A stretch of DNA of 64,000 nt from NCBI RefSeq assembly GCF_002288005.1, contig NZ_CP016771.1:310001-374000 (forward strand), in the 5' to 3' direction. Made by a program: the position numbers and the translations under genes. Below are positions 29,077 through 38,018 of the stretch, piece by piece (position 1 is the stretch's first letter; each line of letters begins with the position of its first letter). The notes under the pieces were generated by a model. The model did not search any database. It saw nothing but the letters and a program-made list of their open reading frames with translations, and was not told the DNA's origin. Source of the DNA: Candidatus Nanopelagicus hibericus. Lineage in GTDB: Bacteria; Actinomycetota; Actinomycetes; Nanopelagicales; Nanopelagicaceae.

Positions 29077-29883
29077 ATGAAGTTTGTAATTGGATTATTA
29101 AAAGCAGCACACTTTGGTCCAACAATTGCAGTTACTCTGGTTTCATTACTGCTTGCGAAAAACCTTTGGTGGGAAGGTCCGGCACTTGTAATCGCTTTTG
29201 GGATTTTTCTTGGCCAATTATTAGTTGGCTGGTCTAATGACTTAAATGATTATCAGGATGATTTAAAGCATAATCGCAGCAGCAAACCATTAGTTTCTGG
29301 GGTAATCACTACAGCTCAATTATTGCGGGCGATTAAGATCACCGCTCCGGCTGCAGTTGTACTCAATCTGTTTGGACCGTTGGGAATTAAAGGCGGGCTA
29401 CTCTATTTATTTGGGGTGGGAATGGGTGTTGCCTATAACTTTTACTTCAAATCAACCCTGCTATCACCACTGCCATATGCATTAGCTTTTGCAGCACTTG
29501 TCTCATCCTTGGTGATCTCAACTGATCGCCTAGTGCCAATCTGGTTAATTACAGCAGGAGCCTTACTTGGTGTGGCAGCACACTTTGCCAATGTGCTCAA
29601 AGATTTAGATCAGGATCTAACCTCTGGCATAAAGGGATTACCGCAGCGGTTGGGCAAAAGAGCTAGCCGAGTCATCACCGCCAGTTTATTGATATTAACC
29701 ACCCTGCTATTGCATGCAACTGTTGCCAACACTTCGTTGTTGGTAGTTGGTTTAATTGCTGCGGTGATTACTAGCGCTGCGCCAGACTCAGTAATCTTTA
29801 AGTCTTTAATGGTCACTGTGATTGTGGATGTAATTTTGTTAATAAATGCAACAAACTCAAAGATTGGCAGCTTTGTAGTTTAA
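29077..29883 (+). CDS. UbiA-family prenyltransferase
   Basis: A 268-residue integral membrane protein with about eight helices. The first Asp-rich motif NDLNDYQDD (N54, D55, D58, D62) fits NDxxDxxxD exactly, and the second motif is KDLDQDLTSGIKGLPQRLG near 188-206. The family attaches prenyl chains to aromatic acceptors or related substrates in the membrane (quinone, heme O, chlorophyll, decaprenyl-phosphoribose synthesis). Absence of nearby menaquinone or heme genes means the acceptor cannot be named. Confidence 0.85.
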   Translation: MKFVIGLLKAAHFGPTIAVTLVSLLLAKNLWWEGPALVIAFGIFLGQLLVGWSNDLNDYQDDLKHNRSSKPLVSGVITTAQLLRAIKITAPAAVVLNLFGPLGIKGGLLYLFGVGMGVAYNFYFKSTLLSPLPYALAFAALVSSLVISTDRLVPIWLITAGALLGVAAHFANVLKDLDQDLTSGIKGLPQRLGKRASRVITASLLILTTLLLHATVANTSLLVVGLIAAVITSAAPDSVIFKSLMVTVIVDVILLINATNSKIGSFVV

Positions 29884-29922
29884 ATACTTGCCTTATCTAA
29901 GTATTACTAAGAGTATTGCGGG

Positions 29923-30552
29923 ATGAGACGGATAGTTGTACTTGGCTTACTGCTCACACTTCTGCCCACCACAGCGCCAGCTGCTGCCAATGATGCCCTT
30001 ACCGCTTTAAATCAATTAGAGGTGAAGGGGCGTGCTGCTAAAACTGGATACAGTCGCGCTCAATTTCCTCACTGGTCTGATCCAGATCGAAATGGTTGTG
30101 ATGCTAGAAATGACACACTTAAACGAGATTTAACAAATATTACCTACAAAGTGGGGACCAGAGATTGCAAGGTGGTAGGTGGGCAATTATTAGATCCATT
30201 TAGTGGCAAATCAATTACCTTTAGTAGCACAAAATCTAATATTGATATCGACCATCTAGTGGCATTATCAAATGCTTGGCAAACCGGGGCGGCCTACTTT
30301 GACAAGGCAAAACGTACTCAAATTGCCAATGATCCACTTAATCTTTTGGCAGTTGATGCCAAGTTGAATCGTCAAAAAGGAGATGGTGATGCTGCCACCT
30401 GGTTGCCACCAGCCAAATCTTTTCGATGTGAATATGTGGCAGCTCAGATCGCAGTGAAGTTGAAGTACTCACTTTGGCTTACTGCGCCTGAAAAAAGTGC
30501 GATGAGTAGGGTATTGGAAAGCTGTCCAGAGCAATTACTGCCAGTAGATTAG
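29923..30552 (+). CDS. Secreted HNH-family (DUF1524) nuclease, copy 1
   Basis: A 209-residue protein with a signal peptide (about 1-22, PAAAND). The HNH/DUF1524 core is DIDHLVALSNAW with the metal-binding His, followed by NDPLNLLAVDAKLNRQKGDG containing the Asn residues, and WLPP. Conserved cysteines (GCDARND, RDCKV, FRCEY) likely form disulfides outside the cell. Probable role is degradation of extracellular DNA for nutrients. A close paralogue is encoded at 49581-50219 with an almost identical core; the two are 19 kb apart on the same strand. Confidence 0.85.
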   Translation: MRRIVVLGLLLTLLPTTAPAAANDALTALNQLEVKGRAAKTGYSRAQFPHWSDPDRNGCDARNDTLKRDLTNITYKVGTRDCKVVGGQLLDPFSGKSITFSSTKSNIDIDHLVALSNAWQTGAAYFDKAKRTQIANDPLNLLAVDAKLNRQKGDGDAATWLPPAKSFRCEYVAAQIAVKLKYSLWLTAPEKSAMSRVLESCPEQLLPVD

Positions 30553-30565
30553 TTAGAATTAGTAA

Positions 30566-31294
30566 ATGTGTGGCAGATACGCGCTTAATATCTCAGGTGA
30601 GGATTTAGCGGTTGAGTTTGCAGCAGGTAATGCCAATATTGCAATCACACCAAGTAATTGGAATATCTCACCCACCACACCAATTCTATTTATTGCCGCA
30701 GATAATCTGGCAGGTGATAATCGACAGATTCATCTGGCAAGGTGGGGCTTAATTCCATCCTGGGCGAAGGATGCAAGCAGGCAATCAAATGCAATTAATG
30801 CCAGAGTGGAATCAATTGCTGAAAAACCAAGCTTTAAGAGTGCATTTAAATCAAGAAGATGTTTAATACCTGCCACTGGTTATTATGAATGGGCAACAGA
30901 GCTGGGTCAATACAAACCAAAGCAGCCCTTTTATATCTCAAATACAGATAAGAGCAGCATTGCTATCGCTGGTATTTATGAAGAGTGGATTAATCCACAA
31001 ACATCCTCACCAATTACCACCGCAGCGATTATCACCCGCGAGGTTGCTGGGATATTAAAACCAATTCACCATCGCATGCCGTTGATCTTGCCAAAAAGTT
31101 TATGGAGCAGCTGGCTTAGTAGTAAATCACTTGCAGCAGATGAGATAGATCAGTACCTAAAGATGATTGATTTAAAATCACCAGATGCCGGGCTAACCTT
31201 TTGGCCAGTAGCTGATGAGGTTAACAATGCCCGAAATACTGGCCCAGAGTTGGCAGCACAAATAGAGCTGCCACCTGCCGGCACACTCTTTTAA
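30566..31294 (+). CDS. yedK: SRAP domain protein, abasic-site crosslinker (HMCES/YedK)
   Basis: A 242-residue SOS-response-associated peptidase family protein. Catalytic set: C2 (after initiator Met removal, MCGRYAL), N78 in NAINAR, E108 in ATGYYEW, and H169 in HHRMPLIL, matching E. coli YedK C2, N75, E105 and H160. It binds single-stranded DNA at abasic sites and forms a thiazolidine crosslink through C2, shielding the lesion. It lies immediately ahead of a LexA-controlled polymerase unit, consistent with a damage-response cluster, but has no visible SOS box of its own. Confidence 0.95.
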   Translation: MCGRYALNISGEDLAVEFAAGNANIAITPSNWNISPTTPILFIAADNLAGDNRQIHLARWGLIPSWAKDASRQSNAINARVESIAEKPSFKSAFKSRRCLIPATGYYEWATELGQYKPKQPFYISNTDKSSIAIAGIYEEWINPQTSSPITTAAIITREVAGILKPIHHRMPLILPKSLWSSWLSSKSLAADEIDQYLKMIDLKSPDAGLTFWPVADEVNNARNTGPELAAQIELPPAGTLF

Positions 31295-31318
31295 TCTTCT
31301 AACCTCAAGTAGCCCAAC

Positions 31319-31364
31319 TTGCCACTGTCAGTAGGGTTTAGTATCTTATCGAACAAATGTTCGA
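31319..31364 (+). promoter_or_regulatory. LexA (SOS) box over a promoter with leaderless start
   Basis: TCGAAC-AAAT-GTTCGA at 31349-31364 is a perfect match to the actinobacterial LexA operator TCGAAC-N4-GTTCGA. Upstream, TTGCCA (31319-31324) and TATCTT (31342-31347) form a promoter with 17-bp spacing. The predicted start site, 7-10 bases after the -10, falls at about 31354-31357, which coincides with the ATG of the DUF6504 gene (31357). LexA bound here would block both initiation and the start codon region. Confidence 0.85.
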
Positions 31365-31665
31365 ACACAAATTAAGCCCAAACTCACCGCAAAATACCGC
31401 TGCCAAAATCTGCCTGACCAATCAAGCTGGTGAACCAGTTGAGTTTATTTATCAAGGTGTGCGCTTTCATATTAACTCGGTGCTCACTACCTGGCTACAA
31501 AGCAGCTCTTGGTGGCAGCAAATTGATTCTGATCAGATTAATGAGCAGGTGAGTAGGTATTGGCAGGTGGAGGCGGCGCCAATTGGCGCACTTACCACCT
31601 TTGAGATTGAGTTTAATCAAGGCGATAACTCTTGGCAGATTCGGCCAAGCTCAAGAGGAAAATAA
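31357..31665 (+). CDS. DUF6504 family protein, SOS-controlled, upstream of dnaE2
   Basis: A 102-residue protein. The block GEPVEFIYQGVRFHINSVLTTW followed by SSSWWQ..RYWQVEAAP and a C-terminal NSWQIRPSSRGK fits DUF6504, a small actinobacterial domain found beside ImuB/DnaE2 mutasome genes. Function unknown; association suggests an accessory factor of translesion synthesis. The ATG lies inside the LexA box and is probably the first codon of a leaderless mRNA. Its stop is followed one base later by the dnaE2 start, so the two genes form an operon. Confidence 0.78.
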   Translation: MFEHKLSPNSPQNTAAKICLTNQAGEPVEFIYQGVRFHINSVLTTWLQSSSWWQQIDSDQINEQVSRYWQVEAAPIGALTTFEIEFNQGDNSWQIRPSSRGK

Positions 31666-31666
31666 A

Positions 31667-34600
31667 ATGCTCAAATCATTTACCCATCTATCTGCCTGCT
31701 CTAACTACTCCTTTAAGTACGGGGTTAATCATCCAGATCAACTGGTGGCAAGGGCTGCCCAATTAAATATGAATACCCTGGCATTAACCGATGTTGATAA
31801 TTTAGCTGGGGCAATTAGATTTGCTCAGAGCTGTGAAACATATGGCATTACGCCAATTCTGGGAGTAAATATTGGCTTTATTCAAAAACAATCTCGGCTT
31901 ACCTTACTTGCTAAAAGCGGCAAATTATCATCTCTTTATAGATTAATTACTGCAATTAATACCAACACCAGTGATGGGGTATTAACTGTTGAGTTACTTG
32001 AAAAATTTAATCAATACTCATCTGATCTAATCGCACTCTTTGGTGTGCAATCACAGTTGATTAGCAATCTACTGGCTAGAAAGGAAGGGGCAGCTTTAAG
32101 TATCTATCAGCTAGCAAAGAGCCACTTTAATCAGGTAGTAATTGAGTGTGTTAGCCACTTAGAGCGGAGTGGAAACTTAAGATCAACCTCAAATGCTGCT
32201 AAATCACTCACCTTTGCTAATAAGCACCAAATACCAGCGGTAATTACCAATGCAGTTAGATTTTTAGATCGATCAGATGGCCCAGTTGCAGATCTGCTAG
32301 ATGCCAGTAGAAAGTTATCGCTAATTAGTGATGCCAGTATTGAGCGCAGCAATGGTGAGGCTTACTTAAAAGATAGTAAGCAGATGTATGAATTAGCTGA
32401 TCAAATATCACAGCAGGCGGGCCTTTCTGATGGGTATCAATTAATAAAAACCACCTTAGATATTGCCCAAAGCTGTGAATTAAAGCCAAGAGGTGAGATT
32501 GGCCTTGGTGGGGTGCACCTGCCGGAGCCAACATTATTTAACGCAAGTAACCAAGCGCAGTTACTGACGCAGCTTGAGCAAAAAGCAGCTGGTGCTATTA
32601 CTTACTACTACCCAGCTGATTTAAAAAAAACTGCTAACGACCGGCTTGCCCAAGAGATAAACACAATTGGCCAATTAGGTTTTACCTCCTACTTTCTAAC
32701 AGTTGCAGGTGTTGTGGATGCAGCTAGATCACTTGGCATCAGAGTTGCAGCCCGGGGAAGCGCCGCCGGTTCCCTTACCTGTCACCTACTTGGTATCTCA
32801 GAGGTTGATCCAATCAGTAATGGTTTATTAATGGAGCGGTTTTGCTCACTGGAGCGAAATGAGTTACCAGATATTGATATTGATGTTGAGTCAGATCGAA
32901 GGTATGAGATCTATGACTTAATCTTTAAAAGATATGGCGAAAGTGATTGGGCAAAGGTTAATAATCAAAGTCGGTGCGCCACAGTCTCGATGGTGGAGCG
33001 ATACCGCGCTCGCCATGCCATCAGAGATGCCGGAAACGCATTAGGGGCAGATCGAACCCAGATTGATCTACTGGCAAAATCTATGCCACATGTCAGCGCT
33101 AGAAATATTGGCAATGCAATAAATCAGCTACCAGAGTTAAGAAGATTAGATCTTTCCTCCCCATTAATTAAGGCAACTATTAACTTAGCAATGCGGCTAG
33201 ATAAGCTGCCTAGGCATCTATCGATGCATCCATGTGCGGTAGTGATCTCAGATAACAGATTGTTAGATTTTTCACCCATTTCAATTAATCAAAGTAATTA
33301 CCCAATGCTCTCCTTTGATAAGGATGATGTGGAATCACTTGGCTTTTTAAAGTTAGATGTGCTGGGAGTACGAATGCAATCTGCCATCGCCTATACCATC
33401 AAAGAAATCGCAGAGTGTGAGGATGAGCTCCTAGATATAAATAAAATCCCACTAGATGACAAGCTAACCTTTGATTTAATCAAATCAACTAGAACCTTAG
33501 GTTTATTTCAGGTGGAAAGCCCAGGACAGCGGGAGTTAGTTGGCAAGTTAGTTCCTGATCAATTTAATGATCTAGTAATTGGTATCTCACTCTTTCGGCC
33601 AGGTCCAATTAAATCTGAGATGATCACACCCTTTTTAAATGCTAGAACTGGCGCGGTAAGTGCCAATTTAATTCATGATGATTTAGCACCAATTCTGGCG
33701 CAAACCAAAGGGGTAGTGGTCTTTCATGAGCAGGTAATTGAAATAATCTCCAAGATGACTGGCGCCACCTTCGGCGCAGCAGATCAGATGCGTCGAAACA
33801 TGGGCAGTAAAGAGGGCGCCCAAGAGGTTTGTGATTGGTTTTATCAAAGAGCAGCAAAACGTGGTTATGCAAAATCAGTTGTTGATTACACCTGGCAGAT
33901 CCTGCGAGATTTTGCCTCCTTTGGATTTTGTAAAGCCCATGCATCTGCCTTTGCAATGACCACATATCAATCTGCTTATTTAAAAACCCATCACACCGCA
34001 GCTTTCTTAGCAGCAGTTTTAACTCATGAACCAGGGATGTATCCAAAGCGATTAATAATTGATGAGGCAAGGCAGTGGGGGATTGAAATCTTGCCGGTAG
34101 ATATAAATAAATCAGCTGCCGGTTATAAAGTAGAGAAGGTGGTGAGTGAAAAAGATAAGTACCTCTATACCGCACCAAATACAAAAAGCAGCGGTGCTAA
34201 ATTAACTCTGCCAGATGCTAGCGGTTATGGAATCAGAGTATCCCTGGCAGATATTGCTGGGATATCTGCCTCTGAGATTAAATCAATTATTGAAAACCGC
34301 CCCTATACAGATCTAGCTGATTTCACCTATCGCTCAGGTGCTCATTGGCCAACTACCCAAATTTTGGTTGAGATCGGCGCCTTTGATCTACTTCATGGAA
34401 TTACAAAGGGAAGCAAATTAAATCGGCGAGATCTCTATGTTCACCTATCTGAGTTAAAACAATTAAATGCTGGCAAAGCAGCAAATGGTCAATTATCCCT
34501 TGCCTTATCCCCAGGTGAGATAGATAGTTTGGGACTTCCAGATATTACAAAAAGTGAGCAGATTGGTAGTGAATTACAAAACCTAGGTCTTGATATCACC

Positions 34601-35008
34601 GAGCACCTACTTAAACAATACGCCCCATTTTTAGATGCACTTAATGTTTGTAAATCAAGTGAGCTAATAAAGGTGAGATCAAATCAAGAGGTATTAGTAG
34701 TTGGCGTGAAGGTGGCGCTGCAATCACCCCCAATTAGAAGTGGTAAACGAGTCTTATTTTTAACCTTAGATGATGGCTTTGGTTGTAGTGATCTAAGCTT
34801 TTTTGAGGATACGCAACAAAGTTATGCTCATGTTATTAAAGGAAATAATCTAATTGTGGCAAAGGGTGTGGTTAGAAGAACTGGAGCAAGGGGAGTATCA
34901 ATTAGAGCATCTGCTGCCTGGAGTTTGGATGAGTTATATGAAAAATGGGTATCTGAACAAAATCTTATTGCCCAACCTGAATTGATGAATCAAACTGTTC
35001 TTCAATAG
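31667..35008 (+). CDS. dnaE2: Error-prone DNA polymerase III alpha subunit, DnaE2 type
   Basis: A 1,113-residue C-family polymerase. The start ATG follows AAGAGGAAAATAAA and lies one base after the DUF6504 stop; a 28-codon longer frame overlaps that gene and is rejected. The N-terminal PHP domain lacks its metal histidines (THLSACSNYSF and TDVDNLAG in place of LHxHSxFSF and TDHDGL), so it should have no PHP nuclease. Polymerase catalytic residues are present: PDIDIDVESDRR with D402 and D404, and LKLDVLGVRMQS. A helix-hairpin-helix and a C-terminal OB fold follow. It performs translesion synthesis after DNA damage. No ImuA' or ImuB gene is adjacent, and the 3' end overlaps an antisense hicB by 44 bp. 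Confidence 0.92.
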   Translation: MLKSFTHLSACSNYSFKYGVNHPDQLVARAAQLNMNTLALTDVDNLAGAIRFAQSCETYGITPILGVNIGFIQKQSRLTLLAKSGKLSSLYRLITAINTNTSDGVLTVELLEKFNQYSSDLIALFGVQSQLISNLLARKEGAALSIYQLAKSHFNQVVIECVSHLERSGNLRSTSNAAKSLTFANKHQIPAVITNAVRFLDRSDGPVADLLDASRKLSLISDASIERSNGEAYLKDSKQMYELADQISQQAGLSDGYQLIKTTLDIAQSCELKPRGEIGLGGVHLPEPTLFNASNQAQLLTQLEQKAAGAITYYYPADLKKTANDRLAQEINTIGQLGFTSYFLTVAGVVDAARSLGIRVAARGSAAGSLTCHLLGISEVDPISNGLLMERFCSLERNELPDIDIDVESDRRYEIYDLIFKRYGESDWAKVNNQSRCATVSMVERYRARHAIRDAGNALGADRTQIDLLAKSMPHVSARNIGNAINQLPELRRLDLSSPLIKATINLAMRLDKLPRHLSMHPCAVVISDNRLLDFSPISINQSNYPMLSFDKDDVESLGFLKLDVLGVRMQSAIAYTIKEIAECEDELLDINKIPLDDKLTFDLIKSTRTLGLFQVESPGQRELVGKLVPDQFNDLVIGISLFRPGPIKSEMITPFLNARTGAVSANLIHDDLAPILAQTKGVVVFHEQVIEIISKMTGATFGAADQMRRNMGSKEGAQEVCDWFYQRAAKRGYAKSVVDYTWQILRDFASFGFCKAHASAFAMTTYQSAYLKTHHTAAFLAAVLTHEPGMYPKRLIIDEARQWGIEILPVDINKSAAGYKVEKVVSEKDKYLYTAPNTKSSGAKLTLPDASGYGIRVSLADIAGISASEIKSIIENRPYTDLADFTYRSGAHWPTTQILVEIGAFDLLHGITKGSKLNRRDLYVHLSELKQLNAGKAANGQLSLALSPGEIDSLGLPDITKSEQIGSELQNLGLDITEHLLKQYAPFLDALNVCKSSELIKVRSNQEVLVVGVKVALQSPPIRSGKRVLFLTLDDGFGCSDLSFFEDTQQSYAHVIKGNNLIVAKGVVRRTGARGVSIRASAAWSLDELYEKWVSEQNLIAQPELMNQTVLQ

Positions 35009-35162
35009 TGAAATCAGTTGACTCTAAACAGTACTCAACGCCCTCGACAATCAACTGTCGCAAATTGGCAAGTGAATCAGACCAGGCCACCCAGTTAGTT
35101 AAATCTTTTGAAGTTGCCTGCCAGCTATTTCCATCATTTTCGATCAATACTTGAATTTTCAC
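34965..35162 (-). CDS. hicB: HicB-like antitoxin
   Basis: A 65-residue protein with a GTG start. It has the partial RNase H-like HicB fold: MKIQVLIENDGNSWQATSKDL as the first beta hairpin, then the SLANLRQLIVEGVEYCLE helix. It lacks a C-terminal DNA-binding extension, so it is the short form. The start overlaps the hicA stop by 4 bp. It should bind and mask the HicA toxin and may autoregulate. Its 3' end runs 44 bp into the dnaE2 gene on the other strand. Confidence 0.8.
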   Translation of the reverse strand: MKIQVLIENDGNSWQATSKDLTNWVAWSDSLANLRQLIVEGVEYCLESTDFTIEEQFDSSIQVGQ

Positions 35163-35395
35163 CTAATAACCTCTCTGGCCATAGCTTCTGTTAATCCAAC
35201 CCTCTTAATTAGTAAATCTCTTATATATCTTCCTGAGACTTCATATGAATCGTGGTAGCTAACTCTTATATCTGGGTAGTTCTTACTTTTTAAAGTTCGA
35301 TGCGATCCCCTCTGTCTTACGATTTTATAACAAAGTGGAGATCGGCACAAGCATTTAAGCAACTCTTTTGTCTTCATACTTGAGAATTGGTTCAT
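35159..35395 (-). CDS. hicA: HicA-like mRNA interferase toxin
   Basis: A 78-residue (or 72 if begun at the second Met, 35377) HicA/YcfA family protein. KELLKCL helix followed by KIVRQRGSHRTLKS contains the catalytic His (H32) and the conserved RxxGSH motif. The dsRBD-like fold cleaves translated mRNA when free. Toxin precedes antitoxin, the usual hicAB order. AT-rich DNA upstream (35396-35494) presumably holds the promoter and operator. Confidence 0.82.
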   Translation of the reverse strand: MNQFSSMKTKELLKCLCRSPLCYKIVRQRGSHRTLKSKNYPDIRVSYHDSYEVSGRYIRDLLIKRVGLTEAMAREVIR

Positions 35396-35494
35396 TCACC
35401 AATTCTTTAGTTTTCTTGTTAATCAATGCTTATATTATCCACAAACAAAAATACTTAGAGTAATTAAAAATATTAATTAAAATACTAAAAGTAG

Positions 35495-35956
35495 TTAATT
35501 CAATCTTGCATAGGTAGTGCTCAAGTAGCTAGCGGTAATTACCCAGAGTTGATATGGAATTACTGCAAAAAATAATGGAATTGAAGCTTGATAGATAAAG
35601 TAAAGCATTGGCAGGGTTAATAGTGCTACAAAGCAAAGTGCGATTGAGGCAGCATATAAATTATGTGGTCGATAAAACTGAAAAGCCCAGGTGAGTGCGC
35701 AAGCAACAGAGAGAGCAAAGATAGAAAGGTAAATAATGGCATTTGTAGTACTTAATTTATTTGCCACATATACAGCAGCAAAACCTAAAATAGCAAAGTT
35801 ATATGGCCAGATAATGCCAAAGATGAAATCAGGTGGCTGCCAACTTGGTTGATTTAATGAGCGATACCAGCCATCACGGGTGTTTACCCAAAGCCCAGAA
35901 CCAACTACATAGACAAATACAAGACCAATACCAATTACTGAAAGCATTGATTTCAT
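35495..35956 (-). CDS. tspO: TspO/MBR family tryptophan-rich sensory protein
   Basis: A 153-residue protein with five membrane helices. SLNQPSWQPPDFIFGIIWP is the typical first loop, with later conserved W residues (ALTWAFQFYRPHN) and LWVITASYLSTTYARLN near the end. Bacterial TspO binds porphyrins and in photosynthetic and rhodopsin-bearing bacteria modulates responses to light and oxygen. It lies 5 bp after the photolyase gene on the same strand, so it shares its transcript. Confidence 0.92.
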   Translation of the reverse strand: MKSMLSVIGIGLVFVYVVGSGLWVNTRDGWYRSLNQPSWQPPDFIFGIIWPYNFAILGFAAVYVANKLSTTNAIIYLSIFALSVACALTWAFQFYRPHNLYAASIALCFVALLTLPMLYFIYQASIPLFFAVIPYQLWVITASYLSTTYARLN

Positions 35957-35961
35957 AGTGG

Positions 35962-37434
35962 TTAGATTAGCCCCTTATCTAATCCAGCAAGTACTGCTTG
36001 TGCTCGTTTTCTCACCTCAGGCATATCCTTTAATCTTTTAATTCCAAATAACTGCTGCGCCATCCGATGATTTCCGACAAACTCCTCATGGTTTCTATCT
36101 AAGAAATCCCAGTACAAAGTTGTGAATGGGCAGGCATTTTCCCCGGTTCGAAGCTTTGGGTCATAAATGCAACCTTTGCAGTAATTACTCATCTTTGAAA
36201 TATAAGCACCTCCTGCTGCATATGGTTTTGTCATCATCACCCCGTTATCAGCATGCACACCCATACCAATTACATTTGGCACCATCACCCAATCACTTGC
36301 ATCAAGAAATACCCGGCGCATCCACTGCAGAAATTGTTGTGGATTAGTTCCAGTAATTAAGGCAAGATTACTTAGCAACATCAGCCGGGGGATATGGTGC
36401 ACCCAAGCACGTTCATTAATATCGGTAACAGTTTGCTTAATGCAATTCATTTTGGTCTTATCTGGATCGGTAAATAAAGGCAGAAGTTCACGTTTTGCTT
36501 TTAGATGATTTAGCTCTTTGTAATCCTCACCTAAGTGCCAATACATACCGTTGACGTACTCACGCCAGCCAATAATCTGGCGAATAAAGCCCTCAGCAGA
36601 GGCGATTGGAATATCACCTTTTTCAAATCTTTTTACCGCAGCATCCACCACCTCAGATGGATGAAGCAGACCATTATTAATATATGGACTAAGCAAGGAG
36701 TGATGCAGCGCCCAGTTATCACTAGTCATCGCATCCTCATATGGGCCAAAAAGTGCGAAATGTTTATCTAGAAAGTTTTTTAATACTTTTCTAGCACCAG
36801 CAGTACTAGTAGCCCAAATAGTGGCTGGCTTAATTCCTAACTCTGTAGCAATTCTTTTATCAATCTCATCTGCTTTATGTTCAAGATATGGTGGAAATTT
36901 ATATCCTTTTGGAAGGCTGGAGCGGTTTTCCTTATCAAAGTTCCAAGCCCCGCCAACTGGTTTGCCCTTCTCAACTAAGAGATTTAATCTTATTCGCTGA
37001 TTTCGATAGAAAGACTCCATTAAGTAACTCTTTTGTGATGAGGCCCATTGGGCAAATAAATCTGGTGGGGTTAAAAAGAAATCATTTTCAATAAATTTAA
37101 CACCAAACTCAGCCAATGATTTCTTTAATCTAAAGGAGGAGGGAGTGGCTGAAATTATAGGAAGTTTTGGATATTTCTTTAAGACCTCTTTTAGGCCATC
37201 AACTGTGGTTGCACTTTTTTGATAAATAACTGTATAGCCATCTGCTTGTAATGATTTAACAAAGTGGGCTGCGCTAGATAGTAAAAAGTAGAGCCGCACC
37301 TTATTCCAATGATCACCCGTTACCATTCGGGCGCTTTCAACTAAAACAATTAAATCTTCTTTAGGGTTAGCGTCCTTTAGCGCGCCATACTTGGCATTTA
37401 ATTGATCATGGCTTACATAAATTATGCGCTTCAT
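35962..37434 (-). CDS. phrB: FeS-type cryptochrome/(6-4) photolyase (PhrB/CryPro class)
   Basis: A 490-residue photolyase-related protein ([13 protein letters not shown] start). Four cysteines C331 (NCIKQ), C419 and C422 (YCKGC) and C435 (ACPF) have exactly the spacing known for the [4Fe-4S] ligands of Agrobacterium PhrB (350, 438, 441, 454, all shifted by 19). FAD-domain segments [19 protein letters not shown] and [14 protein letters not shown] are present. It repairs (6-4) photoproducts or acts as a light sensor, using FAD and a lumazine-type antenna. The ATG overlaps the stop of the DUF2256 gene by 4 bp, which fixes the start. Confidence 0.93.
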   Translation of the reverse strand: MKRIIYVSHDQLNAKYGALKDANPKEDLIVLVESARMVTGDHWNKVRLYFLLSSAAHFVKSLQADGYTVIYQKSATTVDGLKEVLKKYPKLPIISATPSSFRLKKSLAEFGVKFIENDFFLTPPDLFAQWASSQKSYLMESFYRNQRIRLNLLVEKGKPVGGAWNFDKENRSSLPKGYKFPPYLEHKADEIDKRIATELGIKPATIWATSTAGARKVLKNFLDKHFALFGPYEDAMTSDNWALHHSLLSPYINNGLLHPSEVVDAAVKRFEKGDIPIASAEGFIRQIIGWREYVNGMYWHLGEDYKELNHLKAKRELLPLFTDPDKTKMNCIKQTVTDINERAWVHHIPRLMLLSNLALITGTNPQQFLQWMRRVFLDASDWVMVPNVIGMGVHADNGVMMTKPYAAGGAYISKMSNYCKGCIYDPKLRTGENACPFTTLYWDFLDRNHEEFVGNHRMAQQLFGIKRLKDMPEVRKRAQAVLAGLDKGLI

Positions 37435-37565
37435 TTGCCGCCACATCTTTTAGAGCAGTACTTAACATTCTCCCAATTTTTGGCCCACTTTTTGCGCCAC
37501 TCAAACTCTAAGTTGCAGGTATGACAAACCTTTGGCTGGAAACCATTTTTCACCTTTGCCCGCAT
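37431..37565 (-). CDS. DUF2256 zinc-ribbon-like microprotein, photolyase partner
   Basis: A 44-residue protein from ATG at 37565 to TGA at 37431-37433. It carries CHTC (C14, C17) and YCSKRC (C37, C41), a probable zinc site, around a [14 protein letters not shown] segment that is the hallmark of DUF2256. The family is commonly encoded next to FeS-BCP photolyases. The stop overlaps the photolyase start as ATGA. Function unknown; possibly a folding or cofactor factor for the photolyase. Confidence 0.85.
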   Translation of the reverse strand: MRAKVKNGFQPKVCHTCNLEFEWRKKWAKNWENVKYCSKRCGGK

Positions 37566-37585
37566 AGGGCAATGGTAGAAGGGGC

Positions 37586-37960
37586 TTACTTTCTAGTCAG
37601 ATTAACTAGATATGAGATTGCAAACAAAAAGCCGATTGCAGCGTATACAGCTGTGAAAATGGTTATCTTTGCTGGGATCAACAAGGTTAAAACACCAAGG
37701 GATGCGGCTGAAAATATCATCACCAGAGCCACATATCTAAGCCCAAGGGCGTTGTTACTTAACTTAGAGTTTTGCCACATATTGCCAGCTAGGGCAATTA
37801 GAGTAATTGCAATCATTCGCATTGACCAAACCATCTGATCATTACTTTCTAGATTAAGTAGATCTAAGAAAAGCTTAGGTGCGATAAGTAAAAATACTGC
37901 CGAGGCACCAAAAACAGCGCTTCCTGCCTTTAGGGTTTGTTTTACACCGTGCTGATACAT
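37586..37960 (-). CDS. Small four-helix membrane protein, photolyase operon
   Basis: A 124-residue protein with about four membrane helices (roughly 13-32, 43-61, 73-92 and 97-118) and a short basic N-terminus. No recognised domain. It lies 20 bp upstream of the DUF2256 gene on the same strand, so it heads the operon with DUF2256, photolyase and tspO. It may be a membrane partner in a light or oxidative stress response; this is context only. Confidence 0.7.
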   Translation of the reverse strand: MYQHGVKQTLKAGSAVFGASAVFLLIAPKLFLDLLNLESNDQMVWSMRMIAITLIALAGNMWQNSKLSNNALGLRYVALVMIFSAASLGVLTLLIPAKITIFTAVYAAIGFLFAISYLVNLTRK

Positions 37961-38018
37961 ACTAGAAGGCTAGGGCTTGGCTTTACTATCTGCAATAGAG
38001 ATTTTTGAACAATTAAAA

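Noticed and set aside
31583-31666. N-terminal extension of dnaE2
   Set aside because: It overlaps the DUF6504 gene in another frame, and the ATG at 31667 has a good ribosome binding site and starts right at the PHP-like domain.
33642-34184. 180-codon minus-strand frame inside dnaE2
   Set aside because: It lies fully opposite the polymerase core and has shadow-like composition.
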